Under the pieces are notes generated by a model, which was given only the letters and a program-made list of their open reading frames with translations, searched no databases and was not told the origin of the DNA. A stretch of DNA of 64,000 nt from Charina bottae (Eukaryota > Chordata > Lepidosauria > Squamata > Charinaidae): the NCBI GenBank assembly GCA_023362775.1, contig JALMGJ010000137.1:47417-111416 (forward strand), written 5' to 3'. Numbering within the stretch: the first letter of the stretch is position 1; every line of letters starts with the position of its first letter. Shown one piece after another: positions 10,230 through 23,256 of this stretch. The translations under genes were made by a program, and so were the position numbers.

Positions 10230-11713
10230 TGAGATTCGGGGTTGAATTTAAGGGTTAGAGGCACTTTTGGATGCTTGATTTGGGACGGCATGATTTTTGG
10301 CCCAAAAATCTAAAAATTCCTGACCGCGGAGTCAGGAAACCCTCCCGGGATGGGCCGGACCGAATGAGGTCAAATTGAAAAACGAAGGCCGCCATGAGAT
10401 TCGGGGTTGAATTTAAGGGTTAGGGGCACTTTTGGATGCTTGATTTGGGAGGGCATGATTTTTGGCCCAAAAATCTAATAATTCCTGACCGCGGAGTCAG
10501 GAAACCCTCCCGGGATGGGCCGGACCGAATGAGGTCAAATTGAAAAACGAAGGCCGCCATGAGATTCGGGGTTGAATTTAAGGGTTAGAGGCACTTTTGG
10601 ATGCTTGATTTGGGACGGCATGATTTTTGGCCCAAAAATCGAAAAATTCCTGACCGCGGATTCAGGAAAGCCTCCCGGGATGGGCCGGACCGAATGAGGT
10701 CAAATTGAAAAACGAAGGCCGCCATGAGATTCGGGGTTGAATTTAAGGGTTAGAGGCACTTTTGGATGCTTGATTTGGGACGGCATGATTTTTGGCCCAA
10801 AAATCTAAAAATTCCTGACCGCGGAGTCAGGAAACCCTCCCGGGATGGGCCGGACCGAATGAGGTCAAATTGAAAAACGAAGGCCGCCATGAGATTCGGG
10901 GTTGAATTTAAGGGTTAGAGGCACTTTTGGATGCTTGATTTGGGACGGCATGATTTTTGGCCCAAAAATCGAATAATTCCTGACCGCGGAGTCAGGAAAC
11001 CCTCCCGGGATGGGCCGGACCGAATGAGGTCAAATTGAAAAACGAAGGCCGCCATGAGATTCGGGGTTGAATTTAAGGGTTAGGGGCACTTTTGGATGCT
11101 TGATTTGGGACGGCATGATTTTTGGCCCAAAAATCGAAAAATTCCTGACCGCGGAGTCAGGAAACCCTCCCGGGATGGGCCGGACCGAATGAGGTCAAAT
11201 TGAAAAACGAAGGCCGCCATGAGATTCGGGGTTGAATTTAAGGGTTAGAGGCACTTTTGGATGCTTGATTTGGGACGGCATGATTTTTGGCCCAAAAATC
11301 GAAAAATTCCTGACCGCGGAGTCAGGAAACCCTCCCGGGATGGGCCGGACCGAATGAGGTCAAATTGAAAAACGAAGGCCGCCATGAGATTCGGGGTTGA
11401 ATTTAAGGGTTAGGGGCACTTTTGGATGCTTGATTTGGGACGGCATGATTTTTGGCCCAAAAATCGAAAAATTGCTGACCGCGGAGTCAGGAAACCCTCC
11501 TGGGATGGGCCGGACCGAATGAGGTCAAATTGAAAAACGAAGGCCGCCATGAGATTTGGGGTTGAATTTAAGAGTTATGGGCACTTTTGGGTGCTTGATT
11601 TGGGACGGCATGATTTTTGGCCCAAAAATCGAAAAATTCCTGACCGCGGAGTCAGGAAACCCTCCGGGATGGGCCGGACCGAATGAGGTCAAATTGAAAA
11701 ACGAAGGCCACCA
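10230..11713. repeat. 9-mer higher-order repeat, copy 3
   Basis: Offset is 1485 bp from copy 2 with the same variant order. The last unit has lost one C (CCCTCCGGGAT near 11661), so the copy is 1484 bp and the phase shifts by one base from 11714 onward. Confidence 0.88.
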
Positions 11714-11878
11714 TGAGATTCGGGGTTGAATTTAAGGGTTAGAGGCACTTTTGGATGCTTGATTTGGGACGGCATGATTTTTGGCCCAAAAATCGAAAAA
11801 TTCCTGACCGCGGAGTCAGGAAACCCTCCCGGGATGGGCCGGACCGAATGAGGTCAAATTGAAAAACGAAGGCCGCCA

Positions 11879-12703
11879 TGAGATTCGGGGTTGAATTTAA
11901 GGGTTAGAGGCACTTTTGGATGCTTGATTTGGGACGGCATGATTTTTGGCCCAAAAATCGAATAATTCCTGACCGCGGAGTCAGGAAACCCTCCCGGGAT
12001 GGGCCGGACCGAATGAGGTCAAATTGAAAAACGAAGGCCGCCATGAGATTCGGGGTTGAATTTAAGGGTTAGGGGCACTTTTGGATGCTTGATTTGGGAC
12101 GGCATGATTTTTGGCCCAAAAATCGAAAAATTCCTGACCGCGGAGTCAGGAAACCCTCCCGGGATGGGCCGGACCGAATGAGGTCAAATTGAAAAACGAA
12201 GGCCGCCATGAGATTCGGGGTTGAATTTAAGGGTTAGAGGCACTTTTGGATGCTTGATTTGGGACGGCATGATTTTTGGCCCAAAAATCGAAAAATTCCT
12301 GACCGCGGAGTCAGGAAACCCTCCCGGGATGGGCCGGACCGAATGAGGTCAAATTGAAAAACGAAGGCCGCCATGAGATTCGGGGTTGAATTTAAGGGTT
12401 AGGGGCACTTTTGGATGCTTGATTTGGGACGGCATGATTTTTGGCCCAAAAATCGAAAAATTGCTGACCGCGGAGTCAGGAAACCCTCCTGGGATGGGCC
12501 GGACCGAATGAGGTCAAATTGAAAAACGAAGGCCGCCATGAGATTTGGGGTTGAATTTAAGAGTTATGGGCACTTTTGGGTGCTTGATTTGGGACGGCAT
12601 GATTTTTGGCCCAAAAATCGAAAAATTCCTGACCGCGGAGTCAGGAAACCCTCCCGGGATGGGCCGGACCGAATGAGGTCAAATTGAAAAACGAAGGCCA
12701 CCA
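11879..12703. repeat. 9-mer higher-order repeat, partial copy 4 (last five units)
   Basis: It contains the GAATAATT, TTAGGGGC, standard, GCTGACC plus CCTCCTGGG, and E-type units in the same order as units 5-9 of the 9-mer. A single unit (11714-11878) carrying GGCCACC at its start separates it from copy 3. Confidence 0.82.
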
Positions 12704-14188
12704 TGAGATTCGGGGTTGAATTTAAGGGTTAGAGGCACTTTTGGATGCTTGATTTGGGACGGCATGATTTTTGGCCCAAAAATCGAAAAATTCCTGACCG
12801 CGGAGTCAGGAAACCCTCCCGGGATGGGCCGGACCGAATGAGGTCAAATGGAAAAACGAAGGCCACCATGAGATTTGGGGTTGAATTTAAGGGTTAGAGG
12901 CACTTTTGGATGCTTGATTTGGGACGGCATGATTTTTGGCCCAAAAATCGAAAAATTCCTGACCGCGGAGTCAGGAAACCCTCCCGGGATGGGCCGGACC
13001 GAATGAGGTCAAATTGAAAAACGAAGGCCGCCATGAGATTCGGGGTTGAATTTAAAGGTTAGAGGCACTTTTGGATGCTTGATTTGGGACGGCATGATTT
13101 TTGGCCCAAAAATCGAAAAATTCCTGACCGCGGAGTCAGGAAACCCTCCCGGGATGGGCCGGACCGAATGAGGTCAAATTGAAAAACGAAGGCCGCCATG
13201 AGATTCGGGGTTGAATTTAAGGGTTAGAGGCACTTTTGGATGCTTGATTTGGGACGGCATGATTTTTGGCCCAAAAATCGAAAAATTCCTGACCGCGGAG
13301 TCAGGAAACCCTCCCGGGATGGGCCGGACCGAATGAGGTCAAATTGAAAAACGAAGGCCGCCATGAGATTCGGGGTTGAATTTAAGGGTTGGGGGCACTT
13401 TTGGATGCTTGATTTGGGACGGCATGATTTTTGGCCCAAAAATCGAAAAATTCCTGACCGCGGAGTCAGGAAACCCTCCCGGGATGGGCCAGACCGAATG
13501 AGGTCAAATTGAAAAACGAAGGCCGCCATGAGATTCGGGGTTGAATTTAAGGGTTAGGGGCACTTTTGGATGCTTGATTTGGGACGGCATGATTTTTGGC
13601 CCAAAAATCGAAAAATTGCTGACCGCGGAGTCAGGAAACCCTCCCGGGATGGGCCGGACCGAATGAGGTCAAATTGAAAAACGAAGGCCGCCATGAGATT
13701 TGGGGTTGAATTTAAGAGTTATGGGCACTTTTGGGTGCTTGATTTGGGACGGCATGATTTTTGGCCCAAAAATCGAAAAATTCCTGACCGCGGAGTCAGG
13801 AAACCCTCCCGGGATGGGCCGGACGGAATGAGGTCAAATTGAAAAACGAAGGCCGCCATGAGATTCGGAGTTGAATTTAAGGTTTAGAGGCACTTTTGGA
13901 TGCTTGATTTGGGACGGCATGATTTTTGGCCCAAAAATCGAAAAATTCCTGACCGCGGAGTCAGGAAACCCTCCCGGGATGGGCCGGACGGAATGAGGTC
14001 AAATTGAAAAACGAAGGCCGCCATGAGATTCGGGGTTGAATTTAAGGGTTAGAGGCACTTTTGGATGCTTGATTTGGGACGGCATGATTTTTGGCCCAAA
14101 AATCGAAAAATTCCTGACCGCGGAGTCAGGAAACCCTCCCGGGATGGGCCGGACCGAATGAGGTCAAATTGAAAAACGAAGGCCGCCA
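11879..14188. repeat. Second copy of the 14-monomer segment
   Basis: It matches 5280-7589 at an offset of 6599 bp. Matching stops at the unit beginning 14189, which reads GATTCTGGG with a partial E-type pattern, whereas the corresponding upstream unit (7590) is TTAGTGGC type. Confidence 0.85.
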
Positions 14189-17100
14189 TGAGATTCTGGG
14201 TTGAATTTAAGAGTTATGGGCACTTTTGGATGCTTGATTTGGGACGGCATGATTTTTGGCCCAAAAATCGAAAAATTCCTGACCGCGGAGTCAGGAAACC
14301 CTCCCGGGATGGGCCGGACCGAATGAGGTCAAATTGAAAAACGAAGGCCGCCATGAGATTCGGGGTTGAATTTAAGAGTTATGGGCACTTTTGGGTGCTT
14401 GATTTGGGACGGCATGATTTTTGGCCCAAAAATCGAAAAATTCCTGACCGCGGAGTCAGGAAACCCTCCCGGGATGGGCCGGACCGAATGAGGTCAAATT
14501 GAAAAACGAAGGCCGCCATGAGATTCGGGGTTGAATTTAAGGGTTAGAGGCAGTTTTGGATGCTTGATTTGGGACGGCATGATTTTTGGCCCAAAAATCG
14601 AAAAATTCCTGACCGCGGAGTCAGGAAACCCTCCCGGGATGGGCCGGACCGAATGAGGTCAAATTGAAAAACGAAGGCCGCCATGAGATTCGGGGTTGAA
14701 TTTAAGGGTTAGAGGCACTTTTGGATGCTTGATTTGGGACGGCATGATTTTTGGCCCAAAAATCGAAAAATTCCTGACCGCGGAGTCAGGAAACCCTCCC
14801 GGGATGGGCCGGACCGAATGAGGTCAAATTGAAAAACGAAGGCCACCATGAGATTCGGGGTTGAATTTAAGGGTTAGAGGCACTTTTGGATGGTTGATTT
14901 CGGACGGCATGATTTTTGGCCCAAAAATCGAAAAATTCCTGACCGCGGAGTCAGGAAACCCTCCCGGGATGGGCCGGACCGAATGAGGTCAAATTGAAAA
15001 ACGAAGGCCGCCATGAGATTCGGGGTTGAATTTAAGGGTTAGAGGCACTTTTGGATGCTTGATTTGGGACGGCATGATTTTTGGCCCAAAAATCTAAAAA
15101 TTCCTGACCGCGGAGTCAGGAAACCCTCCCGGGATGGGCCGGACCGAATGAGGTCAAATTGAAAAACGAAGGCCGCCATGAGATTCGGGGTTGAATTTAA
15201 GGGTTAGGGGCACTTTTGGATGCTTGATTTGGGACGGCATGATTTTTGGCCCAAAAATCGAAAAATTCCTGACTGCGGAGTCAGGAAACCCTCCCGGGAT
15301 GGGCCGGACCGAATGAGGTCAAATTGAAAAACGAAGGCCGCCATGAGATTCGGGGTTGAATTTAAGAGTTATGGGCACTTTTGGGTGCTTGATTTGGGAC
15401 GGCATGATTTTTGGCCCAAAAATCGAAAAATTCCTGACCGCGGAGTCAGGAAACCCTCCCGGGATGGGCCGGACCGAATGAGGTCAAATGGAAAAACGAA
15501 GGCCGCCATGAGATTCGGGGTTGAATTTAAGGGTTAGAGGCACTTTTGGATGCTTGATTTGGGACGGCATGATTTTTGGCCCAAAAATCGAAAAATTCCT
15601 GACCGCGGAGTCAGGAAACCCTCCCGGGATGGGCCGACCGAATGAGGTCAAATTGAAAAACGAAGGCCGCCATGAGATTTGGGGTTGAATTTAAGGGTTA
15701 GAGGCACTTTTGGATGCTTGATTTGGGACGGCATGATTTTTGGCCCAAAAATCGAAAAATTCCTGACCGCGGAGTCAGGAAACCCTCCCGGGATGGGCCG
15801 GACCGAATGAGGTCAAATTGAAAAACGAAGGCCGCCATGAGATTCGGGGTTGAATTTAAGGGTTAGGGGCACTTTTGGATGCTTGATTTGGGACGGCATG
15901 ATTTTTGGCCCAAAAATCGAAAAATTGCTGACCGCGGAGTCAGGAAACCCTCCCGGGATGGGCCGGACCGAATGAGGTCAAATTGAAAAACGAAGGCCGC
16001 CATGAGATTTGGGGTTGAATTTAAGAGTTATGGGCACTTTTGGGTGCTTGATTTGGGACGGCATGATTTTTGGCCCAAAAATCGAAAAATTCCTGACCGC
16101 GGAGTCAGGAAACCCTCCCGGGATGGGCCGGACCGAATGAGGTCAAATTGAAAAACGAAGGCCGCCATGAGATTCGGGGTTGAATTTAAGAGTTATGGGC
16201 ACTTTTGGGTGCTTGATTTGGGACGGCATGATTTTTGGCCCAAAAATCGAAAAATTCCTGACCGCGGAGTCAGAAAACCCTCCCGGGATGGGCCGGACCG
16301 AATGAGGTCAAATTGAAAAACGAAGGCCGCCATGAGATTCGGGGTTGAATTTAAGGGTTAGAGGCAGTTTTGGATGCTTGATTTGGGACGGCATGATTTT
16401 TGGCCCAAAAATCGAAAAATTCCTGACCGCGGAGTCAGGAAACCCTCCCGGGATGGGCCGGACCGAATGAGGTCAAATTGAAAAACGAAGGCCGCCATGA
16501 GATTCGGGGTTGAATTTAAGGGTTAGGGGCACTTTTGGATGCTTGATTTGGGACGGCATGATTTTTGGCCAAAAAATCGAAAAATTCCTGACCGCGGAGT
16601 CAGGAAACCCTCCCGGGATGGGCCGGACCGAATGAGGTCAAATTGGAAAACGAAGGCCGCCATGAGATTCGGGGTTGAATTTAAGGGTTATAGGCACTTT
16701 TGGATGCTTGATTTGGGACGGCATGATTTTTGGCCCAAAAATCGAAAAATTCCTGACCGCGGAGTCAGGAAACCCTCCCGGGATGGGCCGGACCGAATGA
16801 GGTCAAATTGAAAAACGAAGGCCGCCATGAGATTCGGGGTTGAATTTAAGGGTTAGGGGCACTTTTGGATGCTTGATTTGGGACGGCATGATTTTTGGCC
16901 CAAAAATCGAATAATTCCTGACCGCGGAGTCAGGAAACCCTCCCGGGATGGGCCGGACCGAATGAGGTCAAATTGAAAAACGAAGGCCGCCATGAGATTC
17001 GGGGTTGAATTTAAGGGTTAGAGGCACTTTTGGATGCTTGATTTGGGACGGCATGATTTTTGGCCCAAAAATCGAAAAATTCCTGACCGCGGAGTCAGGA

Positions 17101-17322
17101 AACCCTCCCGGGATGGGCCGGACCGAATGAGGTCAAATTGAAAAACGAAGGCCGCCATGAGATTCGGGGTTGAATTTAAGGGTTAGAGGCACTTTTGGAT
17201 GCTTGATTTGGGACGGCATGATTTTTGGCCCAAAAATCGAAAAATTGCTGACCGCGGAGTCAGGAAACCCTCCCGGGATGGGCCGGACCGAATGAGGTCA
17301 AATTGAAAAACGAAGGCCGCCA
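14189..17322. repeat. Satellite block rich in E-type and GGCAGTTTTGG monomers
   Basis: Nineteen units. Partial or full E-type units begin at 14189 (hybrid), 14354, 15344, 16003 and 16168. GGCAGTTTT units begin at 14519 and 16333, each right after an E-type unit. A TGGTTGATTTCGG variant is at 14849. One base is lost in GGGCCGACC near 15633. No longer periodic order is obvious by eye. Confidence 0.82.
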
Positions 17323-18971
17323 TGAGATTTGGGGTTGAATTTAAGAGTTATGGGCACTTTTGGGTGCTTGATTTGGGACGGCATGATTTTTGGCCCAAAA
17401 ATCGAAAAATTCCTGACCGCGGAGTCAGAAAACCCTCCCGGGATGGGCCGGACCGAATGAGGTCAAATTGAAAAACGAAGGCCGCCATGAGATTCGGGGT
17501 TGAATTTAAGGGTTAGAGGCAGTTTTGGATGCTTGATTTGGGACGGCATGATTTTTGGCCCAAAAATCGAAAAATTCCTGACCGCGGAGTCAGGAAACCC
17601 TCCCGGGATGGGCCGGACCGAATGAGGTCAAATTGAAAAACGAAGGCCGCCATGAGATTCGGGGTTGAATTTAAGGGTTAGAGGCACTTTTGGATGCTTG
17701 ATTTGGGACGGCATGATTTTTGGCCCAAAAATCGAAAAATTCCTCACCGCGGAGTCAGGAAACCCTCCCGGGATGGGCCGGACCGAATGAGGTCAAATTG
17801 AAAAACGAAGGCCGCCATGAGATTCGGGGTTGAATTTAAGGGTTAGAGGCACTTTTGGATGCTTGATTTGGGACGGCATGATTTTTGGCCCAAAAATCGA
17901 AAAATTCCTGACCGCGGAGTCAGGAAACCCTCCCGGGATGGGCCGGACCGAATGAGGTCAAATTGAAAAACGAAGGCCGCCATGAGATTCGGGGTTGAAT
18001 TTAAGGGTTAGGGGCACTTTTGGATGGTTGATTTCGGACGGCATGATTTTTGGCCCAAAAATCGAAAAATTCCTGACCGCGGAGTCAGGAAACCCTCCCG
18101 GGATGGGCCGGACCGAATGAGGTCAAATTGAAAAACGAAGGCCGCCATGAGATTTGGGGTTGAATTTAAGAGTTATGGGCACTTTTGGGTGCTTGATTTG
18201 GGACGGCATGATTTTTGGCCCAAAAATCGAAAAATTCCTGACCGCGGAGTCAGAAAACCCTCCCGGGATGGGCCGGACCGAATGAGGTCAAATTGAAAAA
18301 CGAAGGCCGCCATGAGATTCGGGGTTGAATTTAAGGGTTAGAGGCAGTTTTGGATGCTTGATTTGGGACGGCATGATTTTTGGCCCAAAAATCGAAAAAT
18401 TCCTGACCGCGGAGTCAGGAAACCCTCCCGGGATGGGCCGGACCGAATGAGGTCAAATTGAAAAACGAAGGCCGCCATGAGATTCGGGGTTGAATTTAAG
18501 GGTTAGAGGCACTTTTGGATGCTTGATTTGGGACGGCATGATTTTTGGCCCAAAAATCGAAAAATTCCTCACCGCGGAGTCAGGAAACCCTCCCGGGATG
18601 GGCCGGACCGAATGAGGTCAAATTGAAAAACGAAGGCCGCCATGAGATTCGGGGTTGAATTTAAGGGTTAGAGGCACTTTTGGATGCTTGATTTGGGACG
18701 GCATGATTTTTGGCCCAAAAATCGAAAAATTCCTGACCGCGGAGTCAGGAAACCCTCCCGGGATGGGCCGGACCGAATGAGGTCAAATTGAAAAACGAAG
18801 GCCGCCATGAGATTCGGGGTTGAATTTAAGGGTTAGGGGCACTTTTGGATGGTTGATTTCGGACGGCATGATTTTTGGCCCAAAAATCGAAAAATTCCTG
18901 ACCGCGGAGTCAGGAAACCCTCCGGGATGGGCCGGACCGAATGAGGTCAAATTGAAAAACGAAGGCCACCA
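17323..18971. repeat. 5-mer higher-order repeat, two tandem copies (825 bp)
   Basis: 17323-18147 and 18148-18971 share the order: E-type with AGTCAGAAAACC, GGCAGTTTT, CCTCACCGCGG, standard, and TTAGGGGC with TGGTTGATTTCGG. Matching tags are exactly 825 bp apart. Copy 2 is one base shorter because its last unit reads CCCTCCGGGATGG near 18920. Confidence 0.87.
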
Positions 18972-19300
18972 TGAGATTCGGGGTTGAATTTAAGGGTTAG
19001 AGGCACTTTTGGATGGTTGATTTCGGACGGCATGATTTTTGGCCCAAAAATCGAAAATTCCTGACCGCGGAGTCAGGAAACCCTCCCGGGATGGGCCGGA
19101 CCGAATGAGGTCAAATTGAAAAACGAAGGCCGCCATGAGATTCGGGGTTGAATTTAAGGGTTAGAGGCACTTTTGGATGCTTGATTTGGGACGGCATGAT
19201 TTTTGGCCCAAAAATCTAAAAATTCCTGACCGCGGAGTCAGGAAACCCTCCCGGGATGGGCCGGACCGAATGAGGTCAAATTGAAAAACGAAGGCCGCCA
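18972..19300. repeat. Two monomers between the 5-mer and 4-mer blocks
   Basis: The first unit starts after GGCCACC and carries TGGTTGATTTCGG and a one-base loss in the A-tract (ATCGAAAATTCC). The second is a TAAAAATT unit. Nothing but satellite sequence is present. Confidence 0.8.
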
Positions 19301-21611
19301 TGAGATTCGGGGTTGAATTTAAGGGTTAGGGGCACTTTTGGATGCTTGATTTGGGACGGCATGATTTTTGGCCCAAAAATCGAAAAATTCCTGACCGCGG
19401 AGTCAGGAAACCCTCCCGGGATGGGCCGGACCGAATGAGGTCAAATTGAAAAACGAAGGCCGCCATGAGATTTGGGGTTGAATTTAAGAGTTATGGGCAC
19501 TTTTGGGTGCTTGATTTGGGACGGCATGATTTTTGGCCCAAAAATCGAAAATTCCTGACCGCGGAGTCAGGAAACCCTCCCGGGATGGGCCGGACCGAAT
19601 GAGGTCAAATGGAAAAACGAAGGCCGCCATGAGATTCGGGGTTGAATTTAAGGGTTAGAGGCACTTTTGGATGCTTGATTTGGGACGGCATGATTTTTGG
19701 CCCAAAAATCGAAAAATTCCTGACCGCGGAGTCAGGAAACCCTCCCGGGATGGGCCGGACCGAATGAGGTCAAATTGAAAAACGAAGGCCGCCATGAGAT
19801 TCGGGGTTGAATTTAAGGGTTAGAGGCACTTTTGGATGCTTGATTTGGGACGGCATGATTTTTGGCCCAAAAATCTAAAAATTCCTGACCGCGGAGTCAG
19901 GAAACCCTCCCGGGATGCGCCGGACCGAATGAGGTCAAATTGAAAAACGAAGGCCGCCATGAGATTCGGGGTTGAATTTAAGGGTTAGGGGCACTTTTGG
20001 ATGCTTGATTTGGGACGGCATGATTTTTGGCCCAAAAATCGAAAAATTGCTGACCGCGGAGTCAGGAAACCCTCCCGGGATGGGCCGGACCGAATGAGGT
20101 CAAATTGAAAAACGAAGGCCGCCATGAGATTTGGGGTTGAATTTAAGAGTTATGGGCACTTTTGGGTGCTTGATTTGGGACGGCATGATTTTTGGCCCAA
20201 AAATCGAAAAATTCCTGACCGCGGAGTCAGGAAACCCTCCCGGGATGGGCCGGACCGAATGAGGTCAAATGGAAAAACGAAGGCCGCCATGAGATTCGGG
20301 GTTGAATTTAAGGGTTAGAGGCACTTTTGGATGCTTGATTTGGGACGGCATGATTTTTGGCCCAAAAATCGAAAAATTCCTGACCGCGGAGTCAGGAAAC
20401 CCTCCCGGGATGGGCCGGACCGAATGAGGTCAAATTGAAAAACGAAGGCCGCCATGAGATTCGGGGTTGAATTTAAGGGTTAGAGGCAGTTTTGGATGCT
20501 TGATTTGGGACGGCATGATTTTTGGCCCAAAAATCGAAAAATTCCTGACTGCGGAGTCAGGAAACCCTCCCGGGATGGGCCGGACCGAATGAGGTCAAAT
20601 TGAAAAAACGAAGGCCGCCATGAGATTCGGGGTTGAATTTAAGGGTTAGGGGCACTTTTGGATGCTTGATTTGGGACGGCATGATTTTTGGCCCAAAAAT
20701 CGAAAAATTGCTGACTGCGGAGTCAGGAAACCCTCCCGGGATGGGCCGGACCGAATGAGGTCAAATTGAAAAACGAAGGCCGCCATGAGATTTGGGGTTG
20801 AATTTAAGAGTTATGGGCACTTTTGGGTGCTTGATTTGGGACGGCATGATTTTTGGCCCAAAAATCGAAAAATTCCTGACCGCGGAGTCAAGAAACCCTC
20901 CCGGGATGGGCCGGACCGAATGAGGTCAAATGGAAAAACGAAGGCCGCCATGAGATTCGGGGTTGAATTTAAGGGTTAGAGGCACTTTTGGATGCTTGAT
21001 TTGGGACGGGCATGATTTTTGGCCCAAAAATCGAAAAATCCTGACCGCGGAGTCAGGAAACCCTCCCGGGATGGGCCGGACCGAATGAGGTCAAATTGAA
21101 AAACGAAGGCCGCCATGAGATTCGGGGTTGAATTTAAGGGTTAGAGGCACTTTTGGATGCTTGATTTGGGACGGCATGATTTTTGGCCCAAAAATCGAAA
21201 AATTCCTGACCGCGGAGTCAGGAAACCCTCCCGGGATGGGCCGGACCGAATGAGGTCAAATTGAAAAACGAAGGCCGCCATGAGATTCGGGGTTGAATTT
21301 AAGGGTTAGGGGCACTTTTGGATGCTTGATTTGGGACGGCATGATTTTTGGCCCAAAAATCGAAAAATTGCTGACCGCGGAGTCAGGAAACCCCTCCCGG
21401 GATGGGCCGGACCAAATGAGGTCAAATTGAAAAACGAAGGCCGCCATGAGATTTGGGGTTGAATTTAAGAGTTATGGGCACTTTTGGGTGCTTGATTTGG
21501 GACGGCATGATTTTTGGCCCAAAAATCGAAAAATTCCTGACCGCGGAGTCAGGAAACCCTCCCGGGATGGGCCGGACCGAATGAGGTCAAATTGAAAAAC
21601 GAAGGCCGCCA
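19301..21611. repeat. 4-mer higher-order repeat, about three and a half copies
   Basis: A TTAGGGGC unit followed by an E-type unit and two other units repeats from 19301, 19960, 20621 and 21281, at spacings near 660 bp. The first three E-type units (19466, 20125, 20786) end with AAATGGAAAAACG. Fourth positions vary (TAAAAATT at 19795, GGCAGTTTT at 20455, standard at 21116). Single-base indels are frequent: GAAAATTCC near 19546, GAAAAAACG near 20603, GACGGGCATG near 21005, AAACCCCTCC near 21388. Confidence 0.83.
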
Positions 21612-22927
21612 TGAGATTCGGGGTTGAATTTAAGGGTTAGGGGCACTTTTGCATGCTTGATTTGGGAGGGCATGATTTTTGGCCCAAAAATCAAATAATT
21701 CCTGACCGCGGAGTCAGGAAACCCTCCCGGGATGGGCCGGACCGAATGAGGTCAAATTGAAAAACGAAGGCCGCCATGAGATTCGGGGTTGAATTTAAGG
21801 GTTAGAGGCACTTTTGGATGCTTGATTTGGGAGGGCATGATTTTTGGCCAAAAATCGAAAAATTCCTGACCGCGGAGTCAGGAAACCCTCCCGGGATGGG
21901 CCGGACCGAATGAGGTCAAATTGAAAAACGAAGGCCGCCATGAGATTCGGGGTTGAATTTAAGGGTTAGAGGCACTTTTGGATGCTTGATTTGGGACGGC
22001 ATGATTTTTGGCCCAAAAATCGAAAAATTCCTGACCGCGGAGTCAGGAAACCCTCCCGGGATGGGCCGGACCGAATGAGGTCAAATTGAAAAACGAAGGC
22101 CGCCATGAGATTCGGGGTTGAATTTAAGGGTTAGAGGCACTTTTGGATGCTTGATTTGGGACGGCATGATTTTTGGCCCAAAAATCGAAAAATTCCTGAC
22201 CGCGGAGTCAGGAAACCCTCCCGGGATGGGCCGGACCGAATGAGGTCAAATTGAAAAACGAAGGCTGCCATGAGATTCGGGGTTGAATTTAAGGGTTAGA
22301 GGCACTTTTGGATGCTTGATTTGGGACGGCATGATTTTTGGCCCAAAAATCGAAAAATTCCTGACCGCGGATTCAGGAAACCCTCCCGGGATGGGCGGAC
22401 CGAATGAGGTCAAATTGAAAAACGAAGGCCGCCATGAGATTCGGGGTTGAATTTAAGGGTTAGAGGCACTTTTGGATGCTTGATTTGGGACGGCATGATT
22501 TTTGGCCCAAAAATCTAAAATTCCTGACCGCGGAGTCAGGAAACCCTCCCGGGATGGGCCGGACCGAATGAGGTCAAATTGAAAAACGAAGGCCGCCATG
22601 AGATTCGGGGTTGAATTTAAGGGTTAGAGGCACTTTTGGATGCTTGATTTGGGACGGCATGATTTTTGGCCCAAAAATCGAAAAATTCCTGACCGCGGAG
22701 TCAGGAAACCCTCCCGGGATGGGCCGGACCGAATGAGGTCAAATTGAAAAACGAAGGCCGCCATGAGATTCGGGTTGAATTTAAGGGTTAGAGGCACTTT
22801 TGGATGCTTGATTTCGGACGGCATGATTTTTGGCCCAAAAATCTAAAAATTCCTGACCGCGGAGTCAGGAAACCCTCCCGGGATGGGCTGGACCGAATGA
22901 GGTCAAATTGAAAAACGAAGGCCGCCA

Positions 22928-23256
22928 TGAGATTCGGGGTTGAATTTAAGGGTTAGGGGCACTTTTGAATGCTTGATTTGGGATGGCATGATTTTTGGCA
23001 AAAAATCAAAAAATTCCTGACCGCGGAGTCAGGAAACCTTCCCGTGATGGGCCGGACCGAATGAGGTCAAATTGAAAAACGAAGGCCGCCATGAGATTCG
23101 GGATTGAATTTAAGGGTTAGAGGCACTTTTGGATGCTTGATTTGGGACGGCATGATTTTTGGCCCAAAAATCGAAAAATTCCTGACCGCGGAGTCAGGAA
23201 ACCCTCCCGGGATGGGCTGGACCGAATGAGGTCAAATTGAAAAACGAAGGCCGCCA
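22928..23256. repeat. F-type dimer, first occurrence
   Basis: The F unit (22928-23091, 164 bp) carries TTTTGAATGC, GGGATGGCATG, TTGGCAAAAAATC and CCTTCCCGTGATGG. The next unit (23092) starts GATTCGGGATTG. The pair recurs at 43564 and 46533. A close relative of the F unit, with GCAAAAAATCGAAATATTCC, also followed by a GATTCGGGATTG unit, recurs at 53460, 55109, 55932 and 57910. Confidence 0.85.

Noticed and set aside
16539..16811. 90-codon plus-strand frames, repeated at 32385, 35685, 36180, 38820, 39315, 41625 and 42120
   Set aside because: They coincide with GGCCAAAAAATC/GTTATAGGC unit pairs whose variants remove the TAG. Their duplication is that of the higher-order repeat, not of a gene family.
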